The notes below the pieces were generated by a model, which had not been told where the DNA came from, did not search any database, and was given only the letters and a program-made list of their open reading frames with translations. This document shows positions 21,319 through 31,929 of a DNA stretch of 64,000 nt, piece after piece (within the stretch, counting starts at the first letter, position 1; every line of letters begins with the position of its first letter). The translations under genes were made by a program, and so were the position numbers. The stretch is from Rhynchopus sp. YZ270_cl-10 (Eukaryota > Euglenozoa > Diplonemea > Diplonemida > Diplonemidae), in NCBI GenBank assembly GCA_964035575.1, contig OZ037884.1:1240001-1304000 (forward strand), given 5' to 3'.

Positions 21319-24136
21319 ATGGAGAGTGTCTTGATTGTCACGAACGTGAATGATGGGCGGCGGTACCGCCTTGTTATTAAAGGGAACCTCCGGCGGATCA
21401 CGGGGGCGAAGGTCAAGAAGTACATGGTGAGCCACGTGGGGGCGGCTGCAACACACATGCTGCTGCGCTTCAATGGGCGGGAGATGCTTGACGCAACCAC
21501 TGCAGGCGATATGGGGGTGCAGAGCGGCGACACCATTACCTTAGAACCTGTGGGCGGTGGCGGAGGTGGCGGTGTGAGCCCCCGCAGTGCACTACCCACA
21601 CACAACGGAGGCGCCGTCTCGGTTGCCTCCTCCATGCAGCAGCACGCACAGCTCATCGAGGCTGAGTCGCTAGACGACCAGCGCGACCTCTTCGAACTCG
21701 AAACCGACAAACGCCAGCAGCAGTACACCAGAACCATCAACGAAATCGCCGCAGAGATGAGCGAAAGGGAACGCCAGGCACAGCTTCTCGACGAAGACCT
21801 GAAGGAGCGTGTCCTCCAGGTGCAGCGCATTGAGGCAGAGAAGCAGGCAGCCTTTGCCGAGAAGGCGCGTATCGAAGAGCTGAGAGAGAATGAGCTGCGT
21901 AAGCAGCAGGAGCGTGAGCAGGAGCTGCAGCGGCGGCAGGAGCAGCTGATGCTTGAGCGTGAGCAGCAGAAGGAGCTTGAGCTGAAGCGTATGGAGCTGG
22001 AGAAGAAGCAGAAGCTCATAGAACAGCAGCGCCTTGAGGCGCAGCAGGAGAAGGAGCGTGTCGAGCGTGACAGACGTGATTATGAGGAACGCATGCACCG
22101 CCAGGAGGAGGAAGTGCGTGAACGTGAAACGCAACTCGAGCGTGAACGGCATGAGGTATAGGGAACGCCTTTTAAAATACCAAAAATACACCTTTTTTAT
22201 TCTTCGTGTGTAACCCATTGTCCAATCCTACAGCATGAACGCCGTGAACGTGAGCTCGACCGTGATAAGGCAAAGCTCCTCACACAGCGTGAGTTCGAAA
22301 GCCAGACCTTCGGCAAGGAGCGTGCACTGGACGAGGTGCGGCTGCAGGAGATCCAGGTATGCAGCACCACGCAGCCTTTCCTCACAACACACCCTACCCC
22401 GAACAGAGAGGTGTCCAGCGCCAGATGGAGATCCCTGTCGCAACCCTGCAGGCCGATGTCCATCATGTGAAGCAGAGCGAGCCGTCGTGGTCGCAGCCAA
22501 GCCCTGTCCCGGGGCACAGCCACGCCGCCGCACATCACGACGCGGCACCTGCACCTGCCCCTGAAATGGTGCGTCTGGCCGCCATGCAGTCGGCCCCTGC
22601 ACTGTCGCCCACAACACCACACACGCACCTCGCGACACCCAACGACTCTCTCGACTGCGACGCGCTTGCACAGGCCAACCTGGAAGACCTTGCACTTAAC
22701 CTCGGCCAGCCGCTTGCCTTTGACCAAAGCCACACCTGTGTGGTCGACGTGGACGACAAGCACACCATCATGATATCCTACGACCGCGAGACAGAAGGTC
22801 TCTACGTCTACAGCAGTCTTCTGTGCAACCTGCCACGCGACCCTGCCGTGAAGCTGCAGCTGTACGAGATGCTGCTGGAGGGCTCGCTGCTGGGGCGCGA
22901 CATGGCGGGTGGCGGGGTGGGGCTGTCGCTGAAGGACGACTTCATCCTGATGTGCACGAGCCTGCCGCTGCGGTCGTGCCACACGCGTGCGTTGCGCCTG
23001 GCAGTGCCGCCGTTCTCGGAGGCCCTGCGGCGGTGGCGGCGGCGCATCAAGGAGCTGCTCACAGACTCGACGCAGGGCACGCCTGTAGTGTTCCCTTCGG
23101 CACAGCCGCTTCCTGCAGCACCTCCGGTCACACAGCAGCAGCAGCAGCAACAACAGCCTCCCAGCGTGCACGTGTTGCAGCAGCCGTCGCAACCCCAGCA
23201 GCAGCACAGTGCCGTGCCGCAGCACATGCCGCATGTGCAAGCCCCCCTTGCCATGCCCAGCGAACCATCCCCCTCAGAGTGGACAGGCAATGGCGGCTCT
23301 GACCACACAGAGCTCGGAGAAGCATACGCAGTGATCGGTGTGGAGCTGACGGATGGGGTCACGGTATGTATTGATGTGCAACCTTTTCACTATTTATTTT
23401 TGTGGGTCAGTCGCTGCATCAATAGCTTCACTTTTTTGCTAACTTGATAGTCGTCCTTACGCAAGCTACTTTCGCCTCTTTTTGATTCAAAGCAGCTTTT
23501 TGAAAGCAAATAACAACACCCCCCTTGCAGATCGACGGCGTGCACACACAGTACAACAGCGGTGTCATTGTCGTGCGTGTGAAGGGCCCTGCCGCCGTCG
23601 CAGGGCTGCTTGAGAGTGACATCATAAAGTTTGTCAACGGCAGACGTGTGTCGAACCTGCAGAACTTCCAAGAGATCACAGCGACGCTTGCACCGGAGCT
23701 CCCGTGTCAGTTTGTCGTCGAGCGCGCAGGTGGACAGGAGATGACGTTGGAGGTATGCCACGATAGAGGGAACATGTGCACTCACACGGCTATGCCCCTC
23801 GCATGTTGGTGGTGACTTCTTGGTGGTGAGTATATCCCCGAGAAATTCCATGTGTGCAAAAAGTGCATCTATTTGCTGCACGACAACCGGTTGTGAGGTG
23901 ACAAAACAACGAGTCCTGATGGGTGCATCTGGCGTCTTATAGCCTTATAGGATACACTGTAAAGAGGGCTTTGTGTTTCAAGTCAAATTTTATTCAAACC
24001 AACGTCTGTATATTTAGTGCACTACTCATTTATTAACACTACGTAGGTCATACCGTCGAAAGGCTACAAACGCCCAGGTGAACAGAAGAGGTACCGTGCG
24101 CCTGCTGATGCAGTGCTGATGTCAGCAAGATCGTGA
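21319..24136 (+). CDS. ubiquitin-like / coiled-coil / CesT-fold / PDZ multidomain protein (5 exons)
   Basis: Exons 21319-22155, 22234-22356, 22407-23363, 23531-23752 and 24047-24136 all join in phase 0, giving about 742 residues. All four introns begin GTAT and end AG. Residues 1-80 look ubiquitin-like (SVLIVTNVNDGRRYRLVIKG, then a GDTITLEPVG end). About 110-330 is a long E/R/Q-rich coiled coil. About 405-536 has the pattern of the Tir-chaperone/CesT fold known from type III secretion chaperones: a VDDKHTIMISYD strand, LYVYSSLLCNLP, a YEMLLEGSLLG helix, GGGVGLSLKDD and LRLAVPPFSEALRRW. A Gln-rich linker follows. About 624-720 is a PDZ domain (AVIGVELTDGV, GPAAVAGLLESDIIKFVNG). Exon 5 supplies the last PDZ strand (EMTLE joined to VIPSKG) but overlaps a 15-nt word of a dispersed repeat. 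Without it the protein would read through to a stop at 23814. Likely a cytoplasmic scaffold. Confidence 0.7.
23951..23990 (+). repeat. ACGAGAG-family hairpin repeat inside an intron
   Basis: ACAC at 23954-23957 faces GTGT at 23973-23976 around AAGAGGGCTT, followed by TTCAAGTC. It is the TACA-stem subtype with both stem sides changed relative to 4396. Confidence 0.55.
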
Positions 24137-24510
24137 AGAGTCCAGTTGCGTTCTTTAAAAACGCAACGTTTTTGAAATAGATGTTGTGCGAACAGAAACC
24201 CCTTTGAAACAGATAACGAATTGAACACCTTCCCGAGAATGGGTAAACAAAAACAAAGTATACATGACGAGAGGTTCCCTCTATGGTGGCCTCTGATGTC
24301 AACGGTGTTCGGGGGAATTTTTTTTTTTTTGTGCACTGCACACAGTAATGTATATAGGGGTGGTGGGGGTGCAGTAAAGGGGGAAATATGTGGGAAACCC
24401 CCTTTTTCTGGTTTTTCGCGTGGTTGTGTGCAGGGTTTTATATAGCCAGCACCCACCAAAACGGTAGTGTTGTGTGAGGCAGTCATTGTTTTTGTGTGTG
24501 GAAAATTGGT

Positions 24511-24720
24511 GTCTTATCCAGGAATCCAGATTTCAGGATCGGGGTCAGCTTGGTTTTTTCCCAAAAATTCAGCACTGCTGACAAGGGAAGACACTGGGAA
24601 CTATATTTTTTTTTGCGGAGCAAAAAAAAATAATATAAAATGGCGCCGCAGGCAAAAAAAAATTCATGGTACGGTGTAAAAACCTAGCTTTTTACACCAC
24701 GAGTCACTCAGAGAACCCCT
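24511..24720 (+). repeat. ~210-bp dispersed repeat, second copy
   Basis: Aligns with 6632-6840 from GTCTTATCCAGGAATCCAGA through ATGGCGCCGCAGGC to TTTTTACACCACG. Confidence 0.75.
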
Positions 24721-25369
24721 TTTTGCGGAATCCCGACTCGTTTTTTGGGCTTCTTGACGACCGTGCTCTTCATGGTGGGGTCGCGTTGCCACATAAAGAT
24801 CCCTATATACATCACTGACTGCACACGCTTTTGAACTCAACACCTAACATTACAGCAAAAAACAAAACAAAAATAAAAACACAACCCATATCTTCTAGAC
24901 CCTCCACACTCTCCCCCCACAGCCAACTTCTGTTTATTGTAGATTATTTCCGCCCCAAAACTCTGTGGGTAGTTGGCCAGATAAAGAGAAACACGGCAAA
25001 GCTTCAGTTCTGCGTTCTTAGCAGCGAATACGGAGTTTTTATGTGTGGTTATCACACTTTACGTATCATATTAAATGGCCAACAAACAAAGCCCAATTTT
25101 TTTTTTAAAAGTGTTATGCATGTGTCCCACAGATCGTATCCTCCCATTGCCCCATATCTTTTATTCAACCCCACAACCCAAATAGACAGTTTTTCTTTTT
25201 TTTTTGAAATAAAAAAGTCGGATTTTTGATTTTTGATTTTTGCTGTTTGCGGGGGTTCATCAGGTCCTGCCTGCACCCCCCCCAGCTTAATGCTGTCCAT
25301 TCGTCCCATCTTGACACTCCACACCATGCCCAAGCTTCATGATGAATCGCACGGTTTGAAGGGTAGCAC

Positions 25370-25550
25370 TCATGATGGACTGCACGCCAATTCTCTGACA
25401 GCATTCTTTTCTAAGGCGTCTCGGGTGTCGCCGTGCAATCCTGCATTTTTTGGTGACGAGGTTTCGGAACAAACATTATCTTCCCCAACCTGGTCCCCAA
25501 GACGCACTATGCTCGTCGCCTTCTCGACGGCATGCAAAAGTGACTACAAA
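25370..25550 (-). pseudogene. coding-like fragment, unidentified
   Basis: The minus strand reads as an even-composition frame (LLHAVEKATSIVRLGDQVGE, then DTRDALEKNAVRELACS) before a stop at 25370-25372, with decayed continuation downstream. No start codon or family is recognised. It may be a remnant of a gene or transposon, or chance. Confidence 0.2.
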
Positions 25551-25637
25551 TAAAGGATATTATGATTTTCATCTTGATTACCCGTTAAATACATCACAAC
25601 AACACAACAACAGGTTCTGCTGACACAACAAAAGACA

Positions 25638-26277
25638 ATGCTGCCCGCATGCTTGTCAGCGCTGCTGTGTGCACGGCTGCGACAATGGTACCACCTACCT
25701 CAGTGCCAGCTACTCAAGCACCACCCACAGCTGCGCCTTCACCACCGACACCTTCTCCCCCTACTCCTTCGCCAACTCCCTCACCTCCGACACCGTCACT
25801 ACCAACACCAGCACCACAGACCCCTGCACCGGATTTTATGTACTCTGCGTTGTTCGTGCCCTGCCAACTGGTCCCCGAAAGCGGGCAATGTTGCGTGCAC
25901 CACACAGCAGCTCCAGGCTGACGTGTGCGGAGGGACCTCCATCCAGGATGGCTCCACAGGGTCCGCAAGGTGCCACTCTCACGATGGTGTAAACTGTCAG
26001 TACAGACGCAGGAGGCAGCTGTTACGGAGATACACTCACCTACTCCCAGGCTATGGACGTGTGTGCACTTGACGGCCGTCGTCTCTGTACCCTTGTCGAG
26101 TTGTCACAGTGCTGCGGTACAGGTTGTGGTTACGACTATACCCACGTCTGGGTGTCCGACGTGGTGCTGTCCGACGTCAGTTACTGTGACAAGGAGACTT
26201 GCTGCGATGTTGTAACTCCCTCACCTCCGACACCGTCACCGCACAAAGAAGGCCAACAGTTAACTATGAACCGTTGA
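25638..26277 (+). pseudogene. decayed surface-protein ectodomain fragment (Cys-rich)
   Basis: Three adjoining frames each hold part of a believable protein. First comes a Pro/Ser/Thr linker (SPPTPSPPTPSPTPSPPTP, frame of 25649). Next is a Cys-rich piece with CPANWSPKAGNVACTTQQ (frame of 25638). Last is a piece with DVCALDGRRLCTLVELSQCC and GCGYDYTHVWVSD ending in another PSPPTPSP linker at 26277 (frame of 26053). The last piece resembles a small Cys-rich extracellular domain seen in many protist surface proteins (recalled, not checked). At least two frame changes separate the parts, so this reads as a broken gene, or as a region with indel errors. It lies directly upstream of another fragment of the same gene family. 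Confidence 0.5.
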
Positions 26278-26639
26278 CTCGAAGTGAGAGGTTCCTCTCC
26301 TCCCTATTATTCCTGAGTTGCTTCATTTCTTCATTTCTTTATTTCCATTTATCTTTTAGTACCCCCTTGCTATCGCATGATATTCAACGCTGCACATGTC
26401 GACACTTGCAGAACCCTCTGAGGGGTCTTCTGCATCAGCATGGCTGGTTTTGCCTGGCATGAGTGGCGGTGTGTCCTTTTTAGGTTTGGGAATGCCCCCA
26501 CCCACCCACCCATTTTTTCTAAACCGGCCCTAAATTGTGGTTTCACTGTTGTAAGCCAACAGTGAAACCATAAGTGAAGTCATTTCTGGCACCGTCGCGT
26601 TCCCTTCAATTACCCCACCCCACCCCTGCTCTTTAATTC

Positions 26640-27066
26640 CGGAGACTGTCCCCTCCCAACCTTTGTGGAGCGTCGTGCGAACTTCATTGGTTCCGAACTG
26701 AATTACGATCAGCGGTCCTATTTCCACCCAACTTTTGAAGGCACAGTTGCAAAGTTCACACTGAAGGCGTGCAAGGTGACTCCAAGTGTGCCCACAGCCG
26801 TGCCCAGCGTAACTGCCATTGGTGAAACAGACGCTCCAACGACTGCCGCACCAGAGAAGGACGACAGCGGGACACCGTGGTGGATGTGGCTGATGATTGG
26901 CCTGGGCACCCTGCTTGTGATGATGGTGGTGGGCGGTGTGCTGCTGTGGTTCTGCCGTCGTGGGAACGGCACGTCCCCACCAACGTTCGACTCATACCAC
27001 ATCCAGACGGACCACGGAGCTTCGGAGCTGCTCAACTATGGTGGGGAAGATGCCTGCCTGCTGTAA
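26640..27066 (+). pseudogene. C-terminal remnant of a type I surface protein (paralogue of 27864-30069)
   Basis: From about 26640 the frame matches the end of the lectin-like domain, the linker, the membrane segment and the tail of the next gene ([60 protein letters not shown]), ending at a TAA at 27064-27066. The PTA repeat array and the propeller found in the paralogue are missing. No upstream exon joins it convincingly to the Cys-rich fragment, so I read it as a truncated duplicate. It could still be the last exon of a gene whose first part is at 25638. Confidence 0.55.
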
Positions 27067-27472
27067 GCTCACAACTCTTCAACGGAAGGTGGGCCGCCGG
27101 CTGACGAGCGGTTGTGTACCGCCCTTGTTCGTAACTTATTCTAAAAACCCCTCCCCTGCTCTTTCTTTAGAAATCCTGTGGTACATGTATGTGTATGTGT
27201 ATGTGTATGAACAGGGTCGATAAAGGTTTCATTTCTTGAATTATTGAAAAAGAAGTGAAAATAAGTATTGAGTGCTGACCTTCACCCATCAAGAGTGGGT
27301 GAAAGTGATTTGTCAGACACAATACATACTGATTTCAAACACCCTCCATCCGCCACCTCTCGCAAGGGAGGTAGGTATCCAACCACATTTGTTGTTATTG
27401 TCGTCCTTTGCTTTTTTGTTTTGTTTTGTTTTGTTTTGGCTTTTCAGCATGCTTAGGATTATCCTAAGGAAA
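27063..27472 (+). repeat. ~400-bp 3'-flank duplicate, copy 1
   Basis: Nearly identical to 30893-31291. It begins at TGTAAGCTCACAACTCTTCA just inside the stop of the surface-protein remnant and runs past GGCTTTTCAGCATGC. A shorter, diverged piece follows the intact paralogue at 30067 and another lies near 38525-38600. Confidence 0.9.
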
Positions 27473-27863
27473 AAAATGACACTTGCCACGATACGTCTAA
27501 ACATGAATTCCTCGATAACTATCCAGTTGCATATGTTTCCTCTTCAGACTGTATCGCAGCAGGATCAACTCCACGGTTTACCTCCCAACAAATCTTCTCA
27601 CAGCACTGCTCTTTGTTGTTTTCTATTGCTGAAGATTCAGTCTTCTTGCCGGCATGTGCCCGATGTGTGTTGATGGACACCCATTCTCCGTTGGTGCTGA
27701 GGTCGGAGGTTGCCCATGTGTGGGACAACATGTGCTGTGGTGTGGCCAAATGTTGTAATCTGCGTTCAGTGTTCCTGAGGATCTTTTCTTTGAAGTGACC
27801 AAGCATGAGAAACTTGCCACCATCTTACTTTCTTTGCATCCACCACCCCACACACACAGATAT
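27473..27863. other. spacer before the surface-protein gene
   Basis: No gene is supported. A degenerate CTAAGC-type hairpin repeat lies at about 27797-27835, and an acceptor-like CACACACAG ends at 27859, four bases before the chosen ATG. Confidence 0.45.
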
Positions 27864-30069
27864 ATGCCAACCATGTGCCGTCTTGTGACACTGCTCACGC
27901 TCGCTTCTGCTGTGAGTCGTTCCGTTGCCTACATAGAACCTAACTGCCCCCTCCAGACCGTTGTCCACTTTGCTGATAGCAGCGACTTCGACCCGAACCT
28001 TCCCCTCACATTCGGTGGTGGCATTGTGATTGATATGACGCTGACCACACCAAGTAACTATAGAGTGCCTTTCGGAAGTATAGGGCCTCCTGAGTGCAAC
28101 GGTGTTCTCCTTTTCCAACCAAGGAGGCGATATTGTAAGTATGAGAACAGAGGCTAGTGGTCACCTAAACTTTGGTGTCAGTCGCGGGTCTGGGCGTGTG
28201 GACCGTATCTTGGCCCCAGGTATTGCGGACAGGGGCAAGACGTACACAATTCATGCTGTGATCATACCATACTATGCCGTGAGCAACTCGGGACAGTATT
28301 ACTTGTACGTGAACGGCGAGCGCAAATCCTTTGCCTCTTACATCCCAGCTTTTGTGGAGCGTCGTGCAACCTTCATGGCTTCCACGGCCCCCAGTGCCAT
28401 CAACCCAACGTATAAAGCCAGAGTTGCAAACTTCACACTGAAGGCGTGCAAGGTGACTCCAAGTGTGCCCACAGCCGTGGCGACAGCCGTACCCACAGCC
28501 ATACCCACAGCCGTGCCCACAGCGGTACCCACAGCCGTACCCACAGCCATACCCACAGCCGTGCCCACAGCCGTGCCCACAGCCGTGCCCACAGCCATAC
28601 CCACAGCCGTGCCCACAGCGGTACCCACAGCCGTGCCCACAGCCGTGCCCACAGCCATACCCACAGCCGTACCCACAGCCGTGCCCACAGCCGTGCCCAC
28701 AGCCGTGCCCACAGCCGTGCCCACAGCCGTGCCCACAGCCGTGCCCACAGCCGTGCCCACAGCCGTGCCCACAGCCATACCCACAGCCATACCCACAGCC
28801 GTGCCCACAGCCGTGCCCACAGCCGTGCCCACAGCCATACCCACAGTCGTGCCCACAGCCATACCCACAGCCGTGCCCACAGCCATACCCGAGGGGACAC
28901 AGCTGGTTGCACTTGAGGACTACACCATTGTTGGAGGGGGAGAAGCACGACGGGTGGCTGCAAAGGAAAAGGACATATACTACAGAGCGCGGTATGGCAA
29001 GGGGTTGGATGTTGTGTCGTACCCGGCTACTTTGATACAGAACATACCAGCTTGGGCAGGGGCGGCTTATTACTTGGCAGGACGGCTGTATGTCGTGGGG
29101 GGTGAGGTGACGACACTGACGGTATATGCTGCAGATGGTGCCATGGTCACGACACCACCGCTTTTCTCATACGATCACGGCAAGGCCCGCTGTTTCCTTG
29201 TGTATGCCTTCGCAGACAAGGCGGTGCTGTCTTGCGAGGGAACTAAGGAGGTGTACTTCCTCAGCAACCTCTTTGCGACACGGCAAGCAGTCCAGATGTC
29301 CACCACCACGCAAGGCCGGGTCTGTGCATTTGATGAGGCGCGAGGTTTCATCTACGTCGCTGTCAAGTCCGGCATAAAGATCATGAACCTGAACACAGTG
29401 CAGCCCACCTCCGAACCCACCATCGTCACACGAGGCTCATCCTGCGCCGCCTATGGTAAATACGTCTACGTCTCTTCCGACATGGGTGTCCTCGAAACAT
29501 ACCACTTTCCAGGATCCGGCAGCACGCCCACTCTAGTGCAAAGCACACCAAGCCCGTCCAACATGTGGTTCCGATGGGTCGTCTTCGTGGGATCAATGGG
29601 TCTGGCCCGTGCAAACTTCGATGATGAGTTCCTCACATTGTACGACTTCTCAAACCCCACAGCCCCAGTCACACGCGAACAGATCAACATCGGTGGTGTC
29701 TGGTCCGGAGTCGCCATGCAGGACGCATACGTCCTTGCAGCCACCGACCACGTCGCCGTGTACGAGTTTGGAAATAATACACTTCCTACCGCCGCACCCA
29801 CAGCACTGAACAACGCAACTGCCTTTGATGAAACAGACGCTCCAACGACTGCCGCACCAGAGAAGGACGACAGCGGGACACCGTGGTGGACGTGGGTGAT
29901 GATTGGCCTGGGCACCCTGCTTGTGATGATGGTGGTGGGCGGTGTGCTGCTGTGGTTCTGCCGTCGTGGGAACTGCATGTCTCCGCCCACGTTTGACTCA
30001 CACCACATCCAGACGGACCACGGAGCTTTAGAGATGCTCAACTCTGGTGGGGAAGATGTTTTGCTGTAA
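27864..30069 (+). CDS. type I surface protein: lectin-like domain, PTA-repeat stalk, propeller, membrane anchor (one frameshift)
   Basis: The ATG at 27864 gives a signal peptide ([18 protein letters not shown]) and a LamG-like start ([18 protein letters not shown]). Near 28110 the frame must shift by one to continue ([40 protein letters not shown]), after which it is open to the TAA at 30067. The shift falls at a TTTT run, so it is either a sequencing/assembly indel or a real disabling change. A stalk of about 35 [V/I]PTA tetrapeptides follows (28470-28890). Then a ~280-residue region of repeated hydrophobic strands reads like a beta-propeller of the LVIVD type ([48 protein letters not shown]). 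The protein closes with a [16 protein letters not shown] linker, a membrane segment and a ~40-residue tail. Probably a glycosylated cell-surface adhesin or receptor. Confidence 0.7.
28470..28890 (+). repeat. 12-bp minisatellite encoding (V/I)PTA (about 35 units)
   Basis: Unit GTGCCCACAGCC, with variants ATACCCACAGCC, GTACCCACAGCC and GCGGTACCCACA. The coding frame gives Val/Ile-Pro-Thr-Ala, suited to dense O-glycosylation. Other frames are also open because the unit is a multiple of three and contains no stop. Confidence 0.95.
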
Positions 30070-30609
30070 GCTCACAACTCTTCAACGGAAAGTGGGCCGC
30101 GGGCTGACGAGAGATTGTGTACCGCCCCCTTTCACACTACGTACGGGTAGGTCATTTTTTTAAGGTGTCTATTTACATCTCCTCGTACTCTTTAGGGTTG
30201 CTTGTGTTATGCACTTTCTGTGTATTTCTTCATGTCTTCCGACTGGATCTCGGTTACTCGATGTTCTGCATCATTTTTTTTTTTGGTCCTGGGCTGGACC
30301 TTAAATTGCATCCGGGGGTCCGTTCCTCCAGAAACTCTATGAGGTGCTGACCGCTCGAACCGATGTCTCCCACCTGAGAGATTACAAAACAGGAGGCGAG
30401 GAGGGGTATGCGGGGCGTTTTGCCTTCAGGGTCTTTTTGTTTTTCAGCAACCCTGCCTCTTCTTTAAACCACTGCTGCATAGCCTTTGTCTTTCTTTTTG
30501 GGTATGCGGGACTCTCCCCCTTGTCCTCAGGGTGCTAAACGCCCCTGCCCCTTCCCTATGCAAAGTTAAACCCTGGCAGGGTATATAAATGCTGGGACGT
30601 GGCTGCCCC

Positions 30610-30642
30610 ATGCTATGACGGGTGCTCGCACCCAGAGCATGA
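30610..30642 (+). other. nested hairpin with upstream TATA-like box
   Basis: CATGCT and AGCATG form an outer 6-bp stem. GGGTG-CTCG-CACCC forms an inner stem-loop, separated by an ATGAC/AGA internal loop. GGTATATAAATGC lies about 28 bp upstream (30578-30590). This could be a small structured RNA or chance. No known RNA family is recognised. Confidence 0.3.
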
Positions 30643-30892
30643 AACAGCGGCAAACGGTCAGGCCAGGACTTCGATGCTACACCCCTACACCCATGGGTTA
30701 CGGTGTACTGCCTGTAAGGACGTCCATGTATATCCCTAAGAGAAAGGGTGAGGCCCAACTGTCGGTACAGCATGGGACGCCAAGAGAGAGATGTTGTGAC
30801 CCCCCCGCCCTCCCCTTTTTGTGTTTTTGGGGTTCTGCTCTCTTGTGTAGACTGTCGTGCATCAAGCGTTGGATGCAGCGAACTGCAGTACT

Positions 30893-31291
30893 TGTAAGCT
30901 CACAACTCTTCAACGGAAGGTGGGCCGCCGGCTGACGAGCGGTTGTGTACCGCCCTTGTTCGTAACTTATTTTAAAAACCCCTCCCCTGCTCTTTCTTTA
31001 GAAATCCTGTGGTACATGTATGTGTATGTGTATGTGTATGAACAGGGTCGATAAAGGTTTCATTTCTTGAATTATTGAAAAAGAAGTGAAAATAAGTATT
31101 GAGTGCTGACCTTCACCCATCAAGAGTGGGTGAAAGTGATTTGTCAGACACAATAAATACTGATTTCAAACACCCTCCATCCGCCACCTCTCGCAAGGGA
31201 GGTAGGTATCCAACCACATTTGTTGTTATTGTCGTTCTTTGCTTTTGTTTTGTTTTGTTTTGGCTTTTCAGCATACTTAGGATTATCCTGA
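30893..31291 (+). repeat. ~400-bp 3'-flank duplicate, copy 2
   Basis: Matches 27063-27472 almost base for base but has no surface-protein coding sequence in front. It is probably what remains after deletion of a third tandem gene copy. Confidence 0.9.
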
Positions 31292-31884
31292 CCAACTTTT
31301 AGGCACACGAGAGGGCTTTTGTACTGCAAGTCAACTTTCCACGGTGTACCAGGTCACGTACCAAAGTACACTGTCAGAGAGACTTGTATTTCAAGTCAAA
31401 TTTTCTTCTGTCATCACATCAACTGTTAATAACTATTTCACCAGGGCTACCTGTGTTGAAAACATTGCATTTTGTTGTATCCTAGGTGCCAGCGAATCCC
31501 AAGCAACTCTGGCGAGTTCTGGTGCGGAAGAGCAGAGAGCTCCTCCCGCACCGGGAATGGAACGTTAGAGTTGCCCTTTATTCCCTTTTGTTTTTCTGTT
31601 TTCTTCGAATGTCCTTGTGGGTTGTCTTCTTTGATTGGAAAGTACATGGAAACAAAATTTTGTAAAAGAAAACACCCAAAATGTCATTTCACATTTCACA
31701 TTTCACTTCACAACTTCACGAGAGGGCTGCTCTCCTGTGCTGCTGCCGCTTAGCTTCTGCACATTTTTCTACCTCAGCTGTTGGGTGGTTGCGGGTGGTT
31801 GGGTTGAGTGAAGGACGTGACACTTTCCGCTCACAAATGTAGTGTGCGTAAAAAGATTTATGAAAATATCAGAAAATTACTTTC

Positions 31885-31898
31885 ATGTTTTTTTGCAG
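31885..31898 (+). promoter_or_regulatory. candidate trans-splice acceptor before the GILT gene
   Basis: A T-rich run ends in TTTTTTTGCAG at 31898, 31 bases before the ATG at 31930. Confidence 0.4.
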
Positions 31899-31929
31899 AT
31901 AAACACATATTTCTCTAAAAGTTCAAACC

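Larger units (their letters stand above)
24137..25637. other. gene-poor spacer
   Basis: Holds the second copy of the ~210-bp dispersed repeat and long T/A tracts. A minus-strand coding-like fragment near 25370-25550 is listed separately. Confidence 0.5.
30070..31897. other. spacer after the surface-protein gene
   Basis: Holds a 3'-flank remnant, a TATA-like site followed by a strong small hairpin (30582-30642), a second ~400-bp flank duplicate (30893-31291) and degenerate ACGAGAG hairpins at about 31300-31335, 31370-31400 and 31700. No gene is supported. Confidence 0.5.

Noticed and set aside
22197-23240. 347-residue minus-strand frame opposite the PDZ/CesT gene
   Set aside because: A shadow of the GC-rich coding strand. 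It crosses the inferred splice sites and has low-complexity Leu/Arg composition.
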